From assembly GCF_026151205.1 (NCBI RefSeq), contig NC_087075.1, positions 1,116,501 to 1,166,910 on the forward strand: DNA of 50,410 nt. Reading direction: 5' to 3'. The position numbers and the translations under genes are program-made. The stretch comes from Bolinopsis microptera (Eukaryota > Ctenophora > Tentaculata > Lobata > Bolinopsidae). Shown piece after piece: positions 1 to 10,892 of this stretch; the first letter of the stretch is position 1; the number at the start of each line of letters is the position of its first letter. The notes under the pieces are model-generated. The model did not search any database. It saw nothing but the letters and a program-made list of their open reading frames with translations, and was not told the DNA's origin.

Positions 1-3000
1 ATACAGACTACTAGCAGAAAAAGAGGCTGTTATACAGACTACTAGCAGAGAAAGAGGCTGTTATACGGACTACTAGCAGAGAAAGAGGCTGTTATACAGA
101 CTACTAGCAGAAAAAGAGGCTGTTATACAGACTACTAGCAGAGAAAGAGGCTGTTATACGGACTACTAGCAGAGAAAGAGGCTGTTATACAGACTACTAG
201 CAGAGAAAGAGGCTGTTATACAGACTACTAGCAGAAAAAGAGGCTGTTATACGACTACTAGCAGAGAAAGAGGCTGTTATACAGACTACTAGCAGAGAAA
301 GAGGCTGTTATACGGACTACTAGCAGAGAAAGAGGCTGTTATACAGACTACTAGCAGAGAAAGAGGCTGTTATACAGACTACTAGCAGAGAAAGAGGCTG
401 TTATACAGACTACTAGCAGAGAAAGAGGCTGTTATACGGACTACTAGCAGAGAAAGAGGCTGTTATACAGACTACTAGCAGAGAAAGAGGCTGTTATACA
501 GACTACTAGCAGAGAAAGAGGCTGTTATACGGACTACTAGCAGAGAAAGAGGCTGTTATACGGACTACTAGCAGAGAAAGAGGCTGTTATACGGACTACT
601 AGCAGAGAAAGAGGCTGTTATACAGACTACTAGCAGAGAAAGAGGCTGTTATACGGACTACTAGCAGAGAAAGAGGCTGTTATACAGACTACTAGCAGAG
701 AAAGAGGCTGTTATACAGACTACTAGCAGAGAAAGAGGCTGTTATACAGACTACTAGCAGAGAAAGAGGCTGTTATACGGACTACTAGCAGAGAAAGAGG
801 CTGTTATACAGACTACTAGCAGAGAAAGAGGCTGTTATACGGACTACTAGCAGAGAAAGAGGCTGTTATACAGACTACTAGCAGAGAAAGAGGCTGTTAT
901 ACAGACTACTAGCAGAGAAAGAGGCTGTTATACAGACTACTAGCAGAGAAAGAGGCTGTTATACAGACTACTAGCAGAGAAAGAGGCTGTTATACGGACT
1001 ACTAGCAGAGAAAGAGGCTGTTATACAGGACTACTAGCAGAGAAAGAGGCTGTTATACGACTACTAGCAGAGAAAGAGGCTGTTATACAGACTACTAGCA
1101 GAGAAAGAGGCTGTTATACGGACTACTAGCAGAGAAAGAGGCTGTTATACAGACTACTAGCAGAGAAAGAGGCTGTTATACAGGACTACTAGCAGAGAAA
1201 GAGGCTGTTATACAGACTACTAGCAGAGAAAGAGGCTGTTATACGGACTACTAGCAGAGAAAGAGGCTGTTATACAGACTACTAGCAGAGAAAGAGGCTG
1301 TTATACGGACTACTAGCAGAGAAAGAGGCTGTTATACAGACTACTAGCAGAGAAAGAGGCTGTTATACGGACTACTAGCAGAGAAAGAGGCTGTTATACA
1401 GACTACTAGCAGAGAAAGAGGCTGTTATACGGACTACTAGCAGAGAAAGAGGCTGTTATACAGACTACTAGCAGAGAAAGAGGCTGTTATACGGACTACT
1501 AGCAGAGAAAGAGGCTGTTATACAGACTACTAGCAGAGAAAGAGGCTGTTATACGGACTACTAGCAGAGAAAGAGGCTGTTATACAGACTACTAGCAGAG
1601 AAAGAGGCTGTTATACGGACTACTAGCAGAGAAAGAGGCTGTTATACAGACTACTAGCAGAGAAAGAGGCTGTTATACGGACTACTAGCAGAGAAAGAGG
1701 CTGTTATACAGACTACTAGCAGAGAAAGAGGCTGTTATACGGACTACTAGCAGAGAAAGAGGCTGTTATACAGACTACTAGCAGAGAAAGAGGCTGTTAT
1801 ACGGACTACTAGCAGAGAAAGAGGCTGTTATACAGACTACTAGCAGAGAAAGAGGCTGTTATACAGACTACTAGCAGAGAAAGAGGCTGTTATACAGACT
1901 ACTAGCAGAGAAAGAGGCTGTTATACAGACTACTAGCAGAGAAAGAGGCTGTTATACGGACTACTAGCAGAGAAAGAGGCTGTTATATCAGACTACTAGC
2001 AGAGAAAGAGGCTGTTATACGGACTACTAGCAGAGAAAGAGGCTGTTATACAGACTACTAGCAGAGAAAGAGGCTGTTATACAGACTACTAGCAGAGAAA
2101 GAGGCTGTTATACAGACTACTAGCAGAGGAAAGAGGCTGTTATACAGACTACTAGCAGAGAAAGAGGCTGTTATAACAGACTACTAGCAGAGAAAGAGGC
2201 TGTTATACGGACTACTAGCAGAGAAAGAGGCTGTTATACAGACTACTAGCAGAGAAAGAGGCTGTTATACGGACTACTAGCAGAGAAAGAGGCTGTTATA
2301 CAGACTACTAGCAGAGAAAGAGGCTGTTATACGGACTACTAGCAGAGAAAGAGGCTGTTATACAGACTACTAGCAGAGAAAGAGGCTGTTATACAGACTA
2401 CTAGCAGAGAAAGAGGCTGTTATACAGACTACTAGCAGAGAAAGAGGCTGTTATACAGACTACTAGCAGAGAAAGAGGCTGTTATACAGACTACTAGCAG
2501 AGAAAGAGGCTGTTATACAGACTACTAGCAGAGAAAGAGGCTGTTATACAGACTACTAGCAGAGAAAGAGGCTGTTATACAGACTACTAGCAGAGAAAGA
2601 GGCTGTTATACAGACTACTAGCAGAGAAAGAGGCTGTTATACAGACTACTAGCAGAGAAAGAGGCTGTTATACGGACTACTAGCAGAGAAAGAGGCTGTT
2701 ATACAGACTACTAGCAGAGAAAGAGGCTGTTATACAGGACTACTAGCAGAGAAAGAGGCTGTTATACAGACTACTAGCAGAGAAAGAGGCTGTTATACGG
2801 ACTACTAGCAGAGAAAGAGGCTGTTATACAGACTACTAGCAGAGAAAGAGGCTGTTATACAGACTACTAGCAGAGAAAGGAGGCTGTTATACAGACTACT
2901 AGCAGAGAAAGAGGCTGTTATACGGACTACTAGCAGAGAAAGAGGCTGTTATACAGACTACTAGCAGAAAAAGAGGCTGTTATACAGACTACTAGCAGAG

Positions 3001-4047
3001 AAAGAGGCTGTTATACAGACTACTAGCAGAGAAAGAGGCTGTTATACAGACTACTAGCAGAAAAAGAGGCTGTTATACGGACTACTAGCAGAGAAAGAGG
3101 CTGTTTATACGGACTACTAGCAGAGAAAGAGGCTGTTATACGGACTACTAGCAGAGAAAGAGGCTGTTATACGGACTACTAGCAGAGAAAGAGGCTGTTA
3201 TACGGACTACTAGCAGAGAAAGAGGCTGTTATACAGACTACTAGCAGAGAAAGAGGCTGTTATACAGACTACTAGCAGAGAAAGAGGCTGTTATACGGAC
3301 TACTAGCAGAGAAAGAGGCTGTTATACAGACTACTAGCAGAGAAAGAGGCTGTTATACAGACTACTAGCAGAAAAGAGGCTGTTATACGGACTACTAGCA
3401 GAGAAAGAGGCTGTTATACAGACTACTAGCAGAAAAAGAGGCTGTTATACAGACTACTAGCAGAGAAAGAGGCTGTTATACAGACTACTAGCAGAGAAAG
3501 AGGCTGTTATACAGACTACTAGCAGAGAAAGAGGCTGTTATACGGACTACTAGCAGAGAAAGAGGCTGTTATACAGACTACTAGCAGAGAAAGAGGCTGT
3601 TATACAGACTACTAGCAGAGAAAGAGGCTGTTATACGGACTACTAGCAGAGAAAGAGGCTGTTATACGGACTACTAGCAGAGAAAGAGGCTGTTATACAG
3701 ACTACTAGCAGAGAAAGAGGCTGTTATACGGACTACTAGCAGAGAAAGAGGCTGTTATACAGACTACTAGCAGAGAAAGAGGCTGTTATACGGACTACTA
3801 GCAGAGAAAGAGGCTGTTATACGGACTACTAGCAGAGAAAGAGGCTGTTATACAGACTACTAGCAGAGAAAGAGGCTGTTATACGGACTACTAGCAGAGA
3901 AAGAGGCTGTTATACAGACTACTAGCAGAGAAAGAGGCTGTTATACAGACTACTAGCAGAGAAAGAGGCTGTTATACAGACTACTAGCAGAGAAAGAGGC
4001 TGTTATACGGACTACTAGCAGAGAAAGAGGCTGTTATACAGACTACT
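1..4047 (+). repeat. 31-bp tandem satellite array (left array)
   Basis: About 130 head-to-tail copies of a 31-bp unit containing ctactagcagagaaagagg followed by ctgttatac and then A or G before gac. Copies are nearly identical; the main variants are the A/G site, gagaaag versus gaaaaag, and single-base indels. 31 is not a multiple of three and the unit contains stop codons, so no frame stays open through the array. The array is cut by the left window edge and stops abruptly at gactact before unique sequence. The same unit in the same orientation forms the array at the right end. Confidence 0.97.
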
Positions 4048-4733
<686 letters not shown>

Positions 4734-5303
4734 TCATATTACTGTAGAAGGAGGGTGATCAACTGCAACTGGAGGACTATGCTGCAATACATCGGCTAGA
4801 GGTGATGGGAGCAAGGATGTTTGTGATCCAACTGGAGGACTAGGCTGCAATACATCGGCTGGAGGTGATGGGAGCAAGGATGTTTGTGATCCTTGCTGTG
4901 TAGTTGGGCTAGTGAAGGGTTCAGCGTTGTCTCTATCTAGCGTGTCTTGAGGTGTTGGTGGAATGGAGTCCGGGAGTTGATGCTCAGGACAAAGCTTTGT
5001 TATCTTTTTTGTAGTAGTATGTAGGATCCCATCGAGGATTGAAGATTCTCGGTGGACATTCACAACAACGCAGTTGTTACATTTGGAGCGGACACGAGGA
5101 GCATGAGCAGAGGAGTTAGCAAGACCTCCGGCATCAGAAGATGCTACAGGGTCATGAGCAGCGCATGATATACCAGCATGCCTCTTGTTGCTGAGTTCAT
5201 CCGTTTCGTTTTCTCTGAGACCATAGTTGTAGTTGTTCAAGAAGGAGTTGATGATAGAAATGATTGATGCAGTCTGATAATAGTTATTCTTTATATATTG
5301 CAT
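4734..5303 (-). CDS. Unassigned protein fragment with a 21-residue tandem repeat, 5' side lost in assembly gap
   Basis: A 189-codon frame whose first ATG is at 5303. The frame is still open between that ATG and the gap at 5311, so the protein or exon may begin further upstream. Residues 1-30 are Asn/Tyr/Ile-rich. Residues 75-78 are CNNC and residues 105-108 CPEH, which could be a Zn-binding Cx2C...Cx2H arrangement, though this is inference. Residues 138-158 and 159-179 are a near-perfect duplication rich in Ser and Pro (begins GSQTSLLPSP), encoded by a 63-bp tandem DNA repeat. I do not recognise a family. It could be the last exon of a host gene, a transposon-derived fragment, or a chance frame supported by the repeat. 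Confidence 0.35.
   Translation of the reverse strand: MQYIKNNYYQTASIISIINSFLNNYNYGLRENETDELSNKRHAGISCAAHDPVASSDAGGLANSSAHAPRVRSKCNNCVVVNVHRESSILDGILHTTTKKITKLCPEHQLPDSIPPTPQDTLDRDNAEPFTSPTTQQGSQTSLLPSPPADVLQPSPPVGSQTSLLPSPLADVLQHSPPVAVDHPPSTVI
4766..4891. repeat. 63-bp tandem duplication, two copies
   Basis: Two adjacent copies of 63 bp that differ by a few substitutions (for example actatgctgc versus actaggctgc). The length keeps frame, so the repeat adds 21 residues to the minus-strand reading frame that contains it. Confidence 0.85.
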
Positions 5304-5310
5304 GATGTGA

Positions 5311-5410
5311 NNNNNNNNNNNNNNNNNNNNNNNNNNNNNNNNNNNNNNNNNNNNNNNNNNNNNNNNNNNNNNNNNNNNNNNNNNNNNNNNNNNNNNNNNN
5401 NNNNNNNNNN
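5311..5410. other. Assembly gap, 100 N
   Basis: Exactly 100 Ns, the conventional placeholder for a gap of unknown size. The true distance and even the adjacency of the two sides is therefore not established by this sequence. Confidence 0.99.
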
Positions 5411-5842
5411 GAAATTTAAAGAAAGCATTTGAAATAAAAAAAAAGCAGTCAAAAAAGCGTTATTAGTATTTCGGAAACTTTTTACTTCTTCTTTGAAAGC
5501 AAAAATTGAGTAAAAAAATCAAATTTATTTCTTAATTGTGATAAAGTTATTAAACAATCATTCTGAAAAACTCCTCGGGGAAAATTCTTGAGTTTCAATC
5601 ATCAACAATTCAGTTCAACTATGCATTCAAGATTATATGTACATCTAACTCTTCAAACAAATCTGAGACTTTGAACTCTGGAAATCAATAATTTTAAATC
5701 ACGTGATGATTTAAATAGGGGATAATGCTATGAAAATTTAATACCTTTGAAGTTTCAAACTAATGTTGCACTGTGAAGTCATTGAAAAAACAAGTCTATA
5801 CTAAAAATAACATTTAACACTTCCATCTCCAATGAAGCTGAT
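5411..5842. other. AT-rich 3' flank of lifeguard paralogue a
   Basis: No reading frame of note. This lies downstream of the stop codon of the minus-strand lifeguard gene and probably includes its 3'UTR. No close AATAAA was identified; the nearest candidate is tttatt at about 5524, roughly 320 bp downstream. Confidence 0.45.
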
Positions 5843-6852
5843 TCACTCATTACCCAAGATAGATAAGAGATAGAGGAAGATCTGGATAACATCAATGTAG
5901 ATAGTGAGGGCCCCGAACACGTACTCCTCCTCTGTCAGCTCGTACTTTCTCCCCCCAATCAGCATCTGAGTATCGTAGACAAGGAACATACTGAAGATCA
6001 GGACTCCAATACATCCGTACACCACCTGCAGGACCCGACTGTGGAAGAAGATCATGAAGAAGCCGAAGCAGATGAAGACCATGAAGATAGCGAAAATGTA
6101 GGCTCCCTTGCTGGTGAAGTCTACCTTGGTCTGGCAAGCAAACAAAGTGAGACCCAGTGTAATTATGCAGGTGGAGCCCGCGGCGATGAGAACTGCATCA
6201 ACGCGGTAGTAGAGGGTAATGCAGCCCACAAACCCTGACATAGCCAGAGTGAAGATGAAGAGCAGGATAATATTGAGGGGGTGTTTCCTCCTCACACTAT
6301 CACAGCACACTAGCACTATCTCAATCACAATAAAGACAACCAGACACACCCACATTGATATGAACACCTTCTGAGAGGTTCCCGCGTCCCAGTTCTCACG
6401 CAGGTTACCCACAAACTTCTGCATGAGTAGTATGGTTGCTACAGTAACTCCGAACTGCATGCACAGGATGATGTAGACCTTCCTGATGAAACCTCGTCTG
6501 ATGTCAGGATCAGATAGTCCTCGGTTACCTACCCGGATCATATCATCATCTGTATTACCTGAACTATATCCCACATCTACTGCTACATGGTCCTTCCCTG
6601 CTTGAGGGGCAGGGTAGGAGCCTCCTGTAGGAGGGTAGGCGGGACCAGGAGGGGCGTATTGCGGAGGGTAGGCAGCTTGCTGGGGTGGGTAGGCGGCTCC
6701 TTGAGGGGGGTACGGAGCTGCTTGAGGGGGTAGGCGCCACCCTGGGGTGGGTAGGCACCTGCCTGGGGTGGGTAACCACCTGCCTGGGGTGGGTAACCAC
6801 CATAACTAGCATCGTAAGTAGGAGGTGGTGGATCTTTGCTCGAATAGTCCAT
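5843..6852 (-). CDS. Lifeguard (TMBIM/GRINA-type) protein, paralogue a, with a single-base frameshift
   Basis: A member of the BI-1/TMBIM superfamily, lifeguard branch: seven-helix membrane proteins of ER, Golgi and endosomes that affect calcium handling and apoptosis. From the ATG at 6852 (begins MDYSSKDPPPPTYDASYGG) the frame encodes a cytosolic Pro/Tyr-rich tail of YPPQ repeats. The frame breaks at a run of five G on the plus strand (6726-6730), where the neighbouring repeat at 6705-6710 has six. Counting one missing base, the product is 336 aa. The C-terminal part shows the DPDIRRGFIRKVY entry motif, seven hydrophobic segments, the VYDTQMLIGGRKYEL signature and the EEEYVFGALTIYIDVIQIF terminal helix. 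The paralogue at 17656-18576 has the same organisation and an intact frame. The break is more likely a homopolymer error than an old pseudogene, since the rest is uncorrupted. Which lifeguard subtype it is cannot be settled. Confidence 0.9.
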
Positions 6853-6862
6853 CACTAGGTAC

Positions 6863-6870
6863 CTAAAATA
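6863..6870 (-). promoter_or_regulatory. Candidate 3' splice site just upstream of lifeguard a start
   Basis: On the minus strand the sequence TATTTTAG lies 10 nt before the ATG at 6852. A pyrimidine-rich stretch ending in TTTTAG is typical of a 3' splice site. It may end a 5'UTR intron or accept a spliced leader. The same arrangement is found before lifeguard b. Confidence 0.4.
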
Positions 6871-7211
6871 TCCGAGGGTCATTAATAACACTTTTTAAAA
6901 TCAAACATAACATTACATCCGAAACATTTCTCAGGGCTAACACATAATAATTAGTAGGATATATTTACTAGAGAATATATCCTATAATAATATGAAACAG
7001 AGAATTAAAACTAAGACAGAAAAGACTAAGAAAGAGATTTTACAGTTAATGGTATGCTTACTGCTTTATAGAATTATACACGTTAAATAGGAACACAGAA
7101 AATGAGAATGCTGGAACGTATAACAAAGTCAAAATTTATTATCAATCAAAACACGAAACAAAGAAAATAATTTACATCTCACAGAGAATATGTCCATAAG
7201 TTGCCCCCCGC

Positions 7212-7212
<1 letters not shown>

Positions 7213-7256
<44 letters not shown>
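7213..7256. repeat. Poly-C homopolymer, 44 nt
   Basis: Uninterrupted C run, preceded by a shorter C-rich stretch (ccccccgct). Its length is unreliable in any sequencing technology. Confidence 0.95.
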
Positions 7257-7579
7257 ATTAATTATTGATATGATTTCCAATTACTGGTGAACTCAGCGGC
7301 TGCACAATAAAAATTCAATTTTAAGCTTGTCGCGACAATGAACGTTGCAGTTGAACAGTATAATTTTCTTCTAACTCGAATGCCATGCAGAGAATACGTC
7401 TTGTATAAAATGTTTAATATCGCACGTTACTGATTTAGATAAGAGACCGATAGTGGCGTGATTTACTGGCAATAGAAAATGTAAAAATTGTTCACTTTAA
7501 AATTAACAATCAAATTCTTATCGCTCAACATTATGTAGTATGTACATTCATGTGGATCGAATGATCATTTTCTTTATCA

Positions 7580-7585
7580 TTTATT
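7580..7585 (-). terminator. Candidate polyadenylation signal of VPS41
   Basis: AATAAA on the minus strand (tttatt on plus), about 77 bp downstream of the VPS41 stop codon, a normal distance for a short 3'UTR. Confidence 0.5.
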
Positions 7586-7661
7586 CAGCCGGAAAAACAA
7601 TATAAACATTAATAAAAATCTTTGATATAATTAAACTTTAAATCCAATCTCTTAATTCACA

Positions 7662-10265
7662 TTATTTGCGACAAGAAATACAATAATTCTTCCCCAACCG
7701 TTCAAGACACGGTTCATTATGAAAGACGTGACCGCAGAAGAAGACAGTAACATCGCTACTCTCCCTATCTGATATAACCATGTTTTTACAGATCTGACAG
7801 TTACTTTCCTCATCAACATGCGCCCCCCTCCGAGCTAATCCCCGCATCTTCCTAGATAAACTAACTGTATCATTAACAAACACCCTCTTACACCCTTCAT
7901 TCAGGTGAATCTGTAACTTGTAATCACACAGTATCTTCACCAGGCTGTCTCTCAGACCATCTATCTTCTGTCCGTTCGGTATCTTCGCTATCAGATCCTT
8001 TGGGTTAATGTGAGTTCCAATGTTCTGTAGAAGACCCGTGATATAAGAAGATTTGTTACTCTCAGTAGCTTTCTTCAGTAAATTGTCCCACAACTCCTTG
8101 TCGTCCTGTTCCTTACAGAACTCAATAGCTGCAGTGATATCCCCTATCTCATCCACCAACAGCGACAGGGCCTGTATTGGTCTCCCCATCTGGGTCAGCA
8201 GATAAACCTGTGCCTCATAAAGTTTCCTCTTCTCGCATATCTCGTACGCTTTATCTATAGGATAAGAAGTGCTTTCCCTTAGGAAGCGCATTAATCTACT
8301 CTTACCGGGAGAGGTGTCGTATTCAGCGTACAGTCCTATCATATCCTCATGGTATTCAAACCCTATCTCTGGGTCCATCTGGAACAAACTATCCAGATAC
8401 TTGTAGAGGAGCTTGGTCCGTCTGGATACTTCTGAGGACTTGGTTTTCTTGTCTCTCTTCTTGAGGTCCTCTACTACCATACTGACCGGGATTTTGTCAG
8501 TGTTGTTGATGTACAGGTCAATAGCTTTCTCTTCGTTTAACGTGAGTAATCTTAAGATTTTGTCGTCACCTTCAAGTGAGGCGAACAGGTTGTATCTATC
8601 TATCAGGGCGAAAGCTTTAGGATCTGACAGTTTGATGTAGAGATAGAGAGAATTAACAAAGTCTTCTTGGTACTCGTAGAGTAAACCCAGACATTTCAGT
8701 AACGATAGGTTATCAGCTGGGCTTAGCTTTATTTCTGATAACATTTTCTTCAGGTAATTGATAACGGCTTGTTGTCCGTAAATCTCAGGGGGCCACAGTC
8801 GAACAAATTTGTCAAACAACTCAAATTCGTGAGCGTTGAGGAATGATGAAAGTGCGAGTTCGTAAGCCCAGGGTTTTAGGACTGGTTTCTTGGTAGGAAT
8901 GTAAGGACAGAGGACGGTGAGTTTCTTGCAGTTGGTGAAAGCCATGATTTCCTGTTGCCACGCCTCCCCATCACCTTGTAATATTGAGCTGCACGCTTCA
9001 GCACATTTCTCAAACTGACCTACACTCCGCAAATGTGCCAGGTACTTCTGTCCCACTGATTTAAAAGTGTGTTTTCTCAACTGGTTCTCATGAACACGAA
9101 CCACTTCAAGCGCTTCGTCAAACCTGAGTCTATCTTTCAACCACTCAACTTTATCATCCATATCCCTCGGTTTAGCTAGTACCAAATCAGTTGGAGCACA
9201 AATATAAACGAAATGGTCATAAGTCAAAACGGACATGTTGTAGTCGTTAGGTCCGCAAGTCTCGTATCCTTTAATTGACAACTCCTCTAAGGACAGCTCC
9301 TCACCATTAAAACTAGTTATTCTAATACAAGGTCGGACAGGTTGACCGTTCTCTGGTGCTCGGTACCCCAGAGATATTATCTTGTCATCAGGTTGTGGTC
9401 CAATGCCTGACACATAGTGATCAAGGTATATAATGTTCATGACCTCCACATAGAATGGCGGCAGGTCCTGGGAGTCAGCAGAAGTTCTTGGTCTAACTTG
9501 ACATATTTTAATGGTATTAGCCCATCCTACGAGCAGTGTGACTCCGTTATACCAACAGAGGTGACACTGATAATCTGCTGGGGAGGGGGACTTAGGGTCC
9601 CTCGCTATCTTCGTTATTAGCTTCCTGCTATTAGTATCAAATATTTTAACACCCATATCATTAGCCCAAGCAATGAAAGTTTTCTTCCAGCTCACCTTCC
9701 AAATGGGACCTTCCCCAGCGTGTAGAACACTTCTCTTCACCCCAAAGAAGCCCTTCTCATTGAACATGAGCCTATCAGTCCCCACTACGTAGTGCCCTTG
9801 TGTGGCAAAGTCAGGACCCAGCTCTACTGAGTATACTGCAGCCCTGAAGGACTCAGAGGAATCCCTTTCAGAAGACTCCTTGTAGAGTCCCTTGATTATA
9901 ACGTTAGGATCGTGTCGTGAACATGAGGCAATGTACTCGCCAGTAGAATCTATTGAAATACAGGTAACTGGTCCCTTGTGGGCGTTTATCTGTCTGATGA
10001 TGTTCCCACTGTGATCAAGTAGGAACACCTGCCCGTGTACATCACCCAAAACTATAAACTTTTCATGAACAGAGATGATCGAGATCTTAGTGTTGGGAAA
10101 TATCCGGTCCCTTAGATCGGATTTGATTGAGCGCTCGTATTTGAGGCTTGGTTCAACCTCCTCCTCGTCATCTTCCTCTTCGGATGATGCTTCCAGGTCC
10201 TCGACTTGTTCCAAAGCTACTTCAACATCAGCTACTTCAACATCAGCTACTTCAACATCAGCCAT
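7662..10265 (-). CDS. VPS41: VPS41, HOPS complex subunit
   Basis: Encodes 867 aa from the ATG at 10265. The frame is open 33 nt further upstream to a TTG only, so this ATG is the start. VPS41 is the Vps39-partner subunit of HOPS, which binds Rab7/Arl8-type membranes and promotes late endosome, autophagosome and lysosome fusion. Order of parts: acidic N-terminus with three ADVEV repeats (residues 2-16) and an E/D run; the PSLKYERS motif, shared with the animal family; a beta-propeller (about 40-370, including WANDMGVKIFD); an alpha-solenoid with the clathrin heavy-chain repeat (about 540-710); the GLLQNIGTHINP and LRDSLVKILCDYKLQI blocks; and a C-terminal RING-H2 with C823, C826, C844, H846, H849, C853, C862, C865. 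Length matches the family (human about 854). It is a single exon, which is unusual. Confidence 0.96.
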   Translation of the reverse strand: MADVEVADVEVADVEVALEQVEDLEASSEEEDDEEEVEPSLKYERSIKSDLRDRIFPNTKISIISVHEKFIVLGDVHGQVFLLDHSGNIIRQINAHKGPVTCISIDSTGEYIASCSRHDPNVIIKGLYKESSERDSSESFRAAVYSVELGPDFATQGHYVVGTDRLMFNEKGFFGVKRSVLHAGEGPIWKVSWKKTFIAWANDMGVKIFDTNSRKLITKIARDPKSPSPADYQCHLCWYNGVTLLVGWANTIKICQVRPRTSADSQDLPPFYVEVMNIIYLDHYVSGIGPQPDDKIISLGYRAPENGQPVRPCIRITSFNGEELSLEELSIKGYETCGPNDYNMSVLTYDHFVYICAPTDLVLAKPRDMDDKVEWLKDRLRFDEALEVVRVHENQLRKHTFKSVGQKYLAHLRSVGQFEKCAEACSSILQGDGEAWQQEIMAFTNCKKLTVLCPYIPTKKPVLKPWAYELALSSFLNAHEFELFDKFVRLWPPEIYGQQAVINYLKKMLSEIKLSPADNLSLLKCLGLLYEYQEDFVNSLYLYIKLSDPKAFALIDRYNLFASLEGDDKILRLLTLNEEKAIDLYINNTDKIPVSMVVEDLKKRDKKTKSSEVSRRTKLLYKYLDSLFQMDPEIGFEYHEDMIGLYAEYDTSPGKSRLMRFLRESTSYPIDKAYEICEKRKLYEAQVYLLTQMGRPIQALSLLVDEIGDITAAIEFCKEQDDKELWDNLLKKATESNKSSYITGLLQNIGTHINPKDLIAKIPNGQKIDGLRDSLVKILCDYKLQIHLNEGCKRVFVNDTVSLSRKMRGLARRGAHVDEESNCQICKNMVISDRESSDVTVFFCGHVFHNEPCLERLGKNYCISCRK
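10216..10260. repeat. Triplicated 15-bp coding repeat in VPS41
   Basis: Three perfect tandem copies of gctacttcaacatca that encode the ADVEV repeats at the VPS41 N-terminus. Identity at every third position suggests a recent expansion. Confidence 0.95.
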
Positions 10266-10321
10266 GAGAGCTACTGGAGGGGTTGATATAATTAACAAAC
10301 TAATTTAGCCTTTATATAATA

Positions 10322-10391
10322 CAGTAAAACCCCAATTTAACGCTGAGTTTTCGGGAAAGGCTGCAATTAATCCGGATGTAGGGTTTTATTG
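10322..10391. mobile_element. Short pogo/Tigger-type MITE flanked by TA
   Basis: A 70-bp segment starting CAGTAAAACCCC and ending GGGTTTTATTG, with terminal inverted repeats matching at about 10 of 12 positions and TA on both sides (10320-10321, 10392-10393). CAGT...-type termini with TA duplication are characteristic of pogo/Tigger Tc1-mariner derivatives. No transposase is present. It lies 57 bp upstream of the VPS41 ATG, so it may overlap the promoter or 5'UTR. Confidence 0.65.
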
Positions 10392-10393
10392 TA

Positions 10394-10892
10394 AACTGGC
10401 AAGCTGGATATCACAACATAATTTTATAATATGGTATTTATTATTCAATGTGTTTTATACTTAATTGAATAAATTTGACGAAAAATAAAAAAAATTTCAG
10501 CTCTGAAAACTTAATATCAGGTTTACATCATTATAATTCATATCATTACATTAATTTATTGTCACCACTATAAAAAAAGTATATCTTAAAAATTAAAATC
10601 ACATAAAAACATCTAAAACACATCATCACCATATAACGTAAAATCTGAAAATTACAAAAAATAAACTTGACTTTTTTAAACATAAGCATTTACCTCTAAA
10701 ATATGAACAACTATTTTTAGGTTTACCATACAAAATTGTGCATAAGAAGTAAGCACCAAGCATTATGAAAAGCGCCACCATCACAATTATGAAGACAAAC
10801 CAATTTAAGCTAAATCAAAAATATTCATTGAGCTTTTATTTTGATAAGTTCAAATCTAAAGAAAATCAAAATTAAATCAACCACAAAGTGAA
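10394..10892. other. Intergenic between VPS41 and PDZD8
   Basis: Very AT-rich and without genes. Includes the upstream region of VPS41 and the 3' flank of PDZD8, with a candidate polyadenylation signal (tttatt on plus) at 10835-10840, 53 bp downstream of the PDZD8 stop. Confidence 0.6.
10835..10840 (-). terminator. Candidate polyadenylation signal of PDZD8
   Basis: AATAAA on the minus strand, 53 bp after the stop codon of PDZD8. Confidence 0.45.

Larger units (their letters stand above)
6871..7661. other. Intergenic: upstream of lifeguard a and 3' flank of VPS41
   Basis: AT-rich, no credible gene. Contains a poly-C tract at 7213-7256 and a candidate VPS41 polyadenylation signal at 7580-7585. 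Confidence 0.6.

Noticed and set aside
1-4047. CRISPR array
   Set aside because: Units of 31 bp adjoin directly without unique spacers, and the neighbouring genes are animal genes. This is a satellite.
5843-6574. Lifeguard a as an intact 243-aa protein
   Set aside because: The frame opens at GTG in mid-protein. The true N-terminus continues in another frame to the ATG at 6852 past a homopolymer break.
7662-10265. VPS11 as the identity of the large minus-strand gene
   Set aside because: VPS11 also has a propeller, solenoid and RING, but the KYERS motif, WANDMGVKIFD, NIGTHINP and LRDSLVKIL blocks are those of VPS41.
10266-10298. Upstream extension of VPS41 by 11 residues
   Set aside because: The extension would begin at TTG. 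The ATG at 10265 gives an acidic N-terminus like that of the known family.
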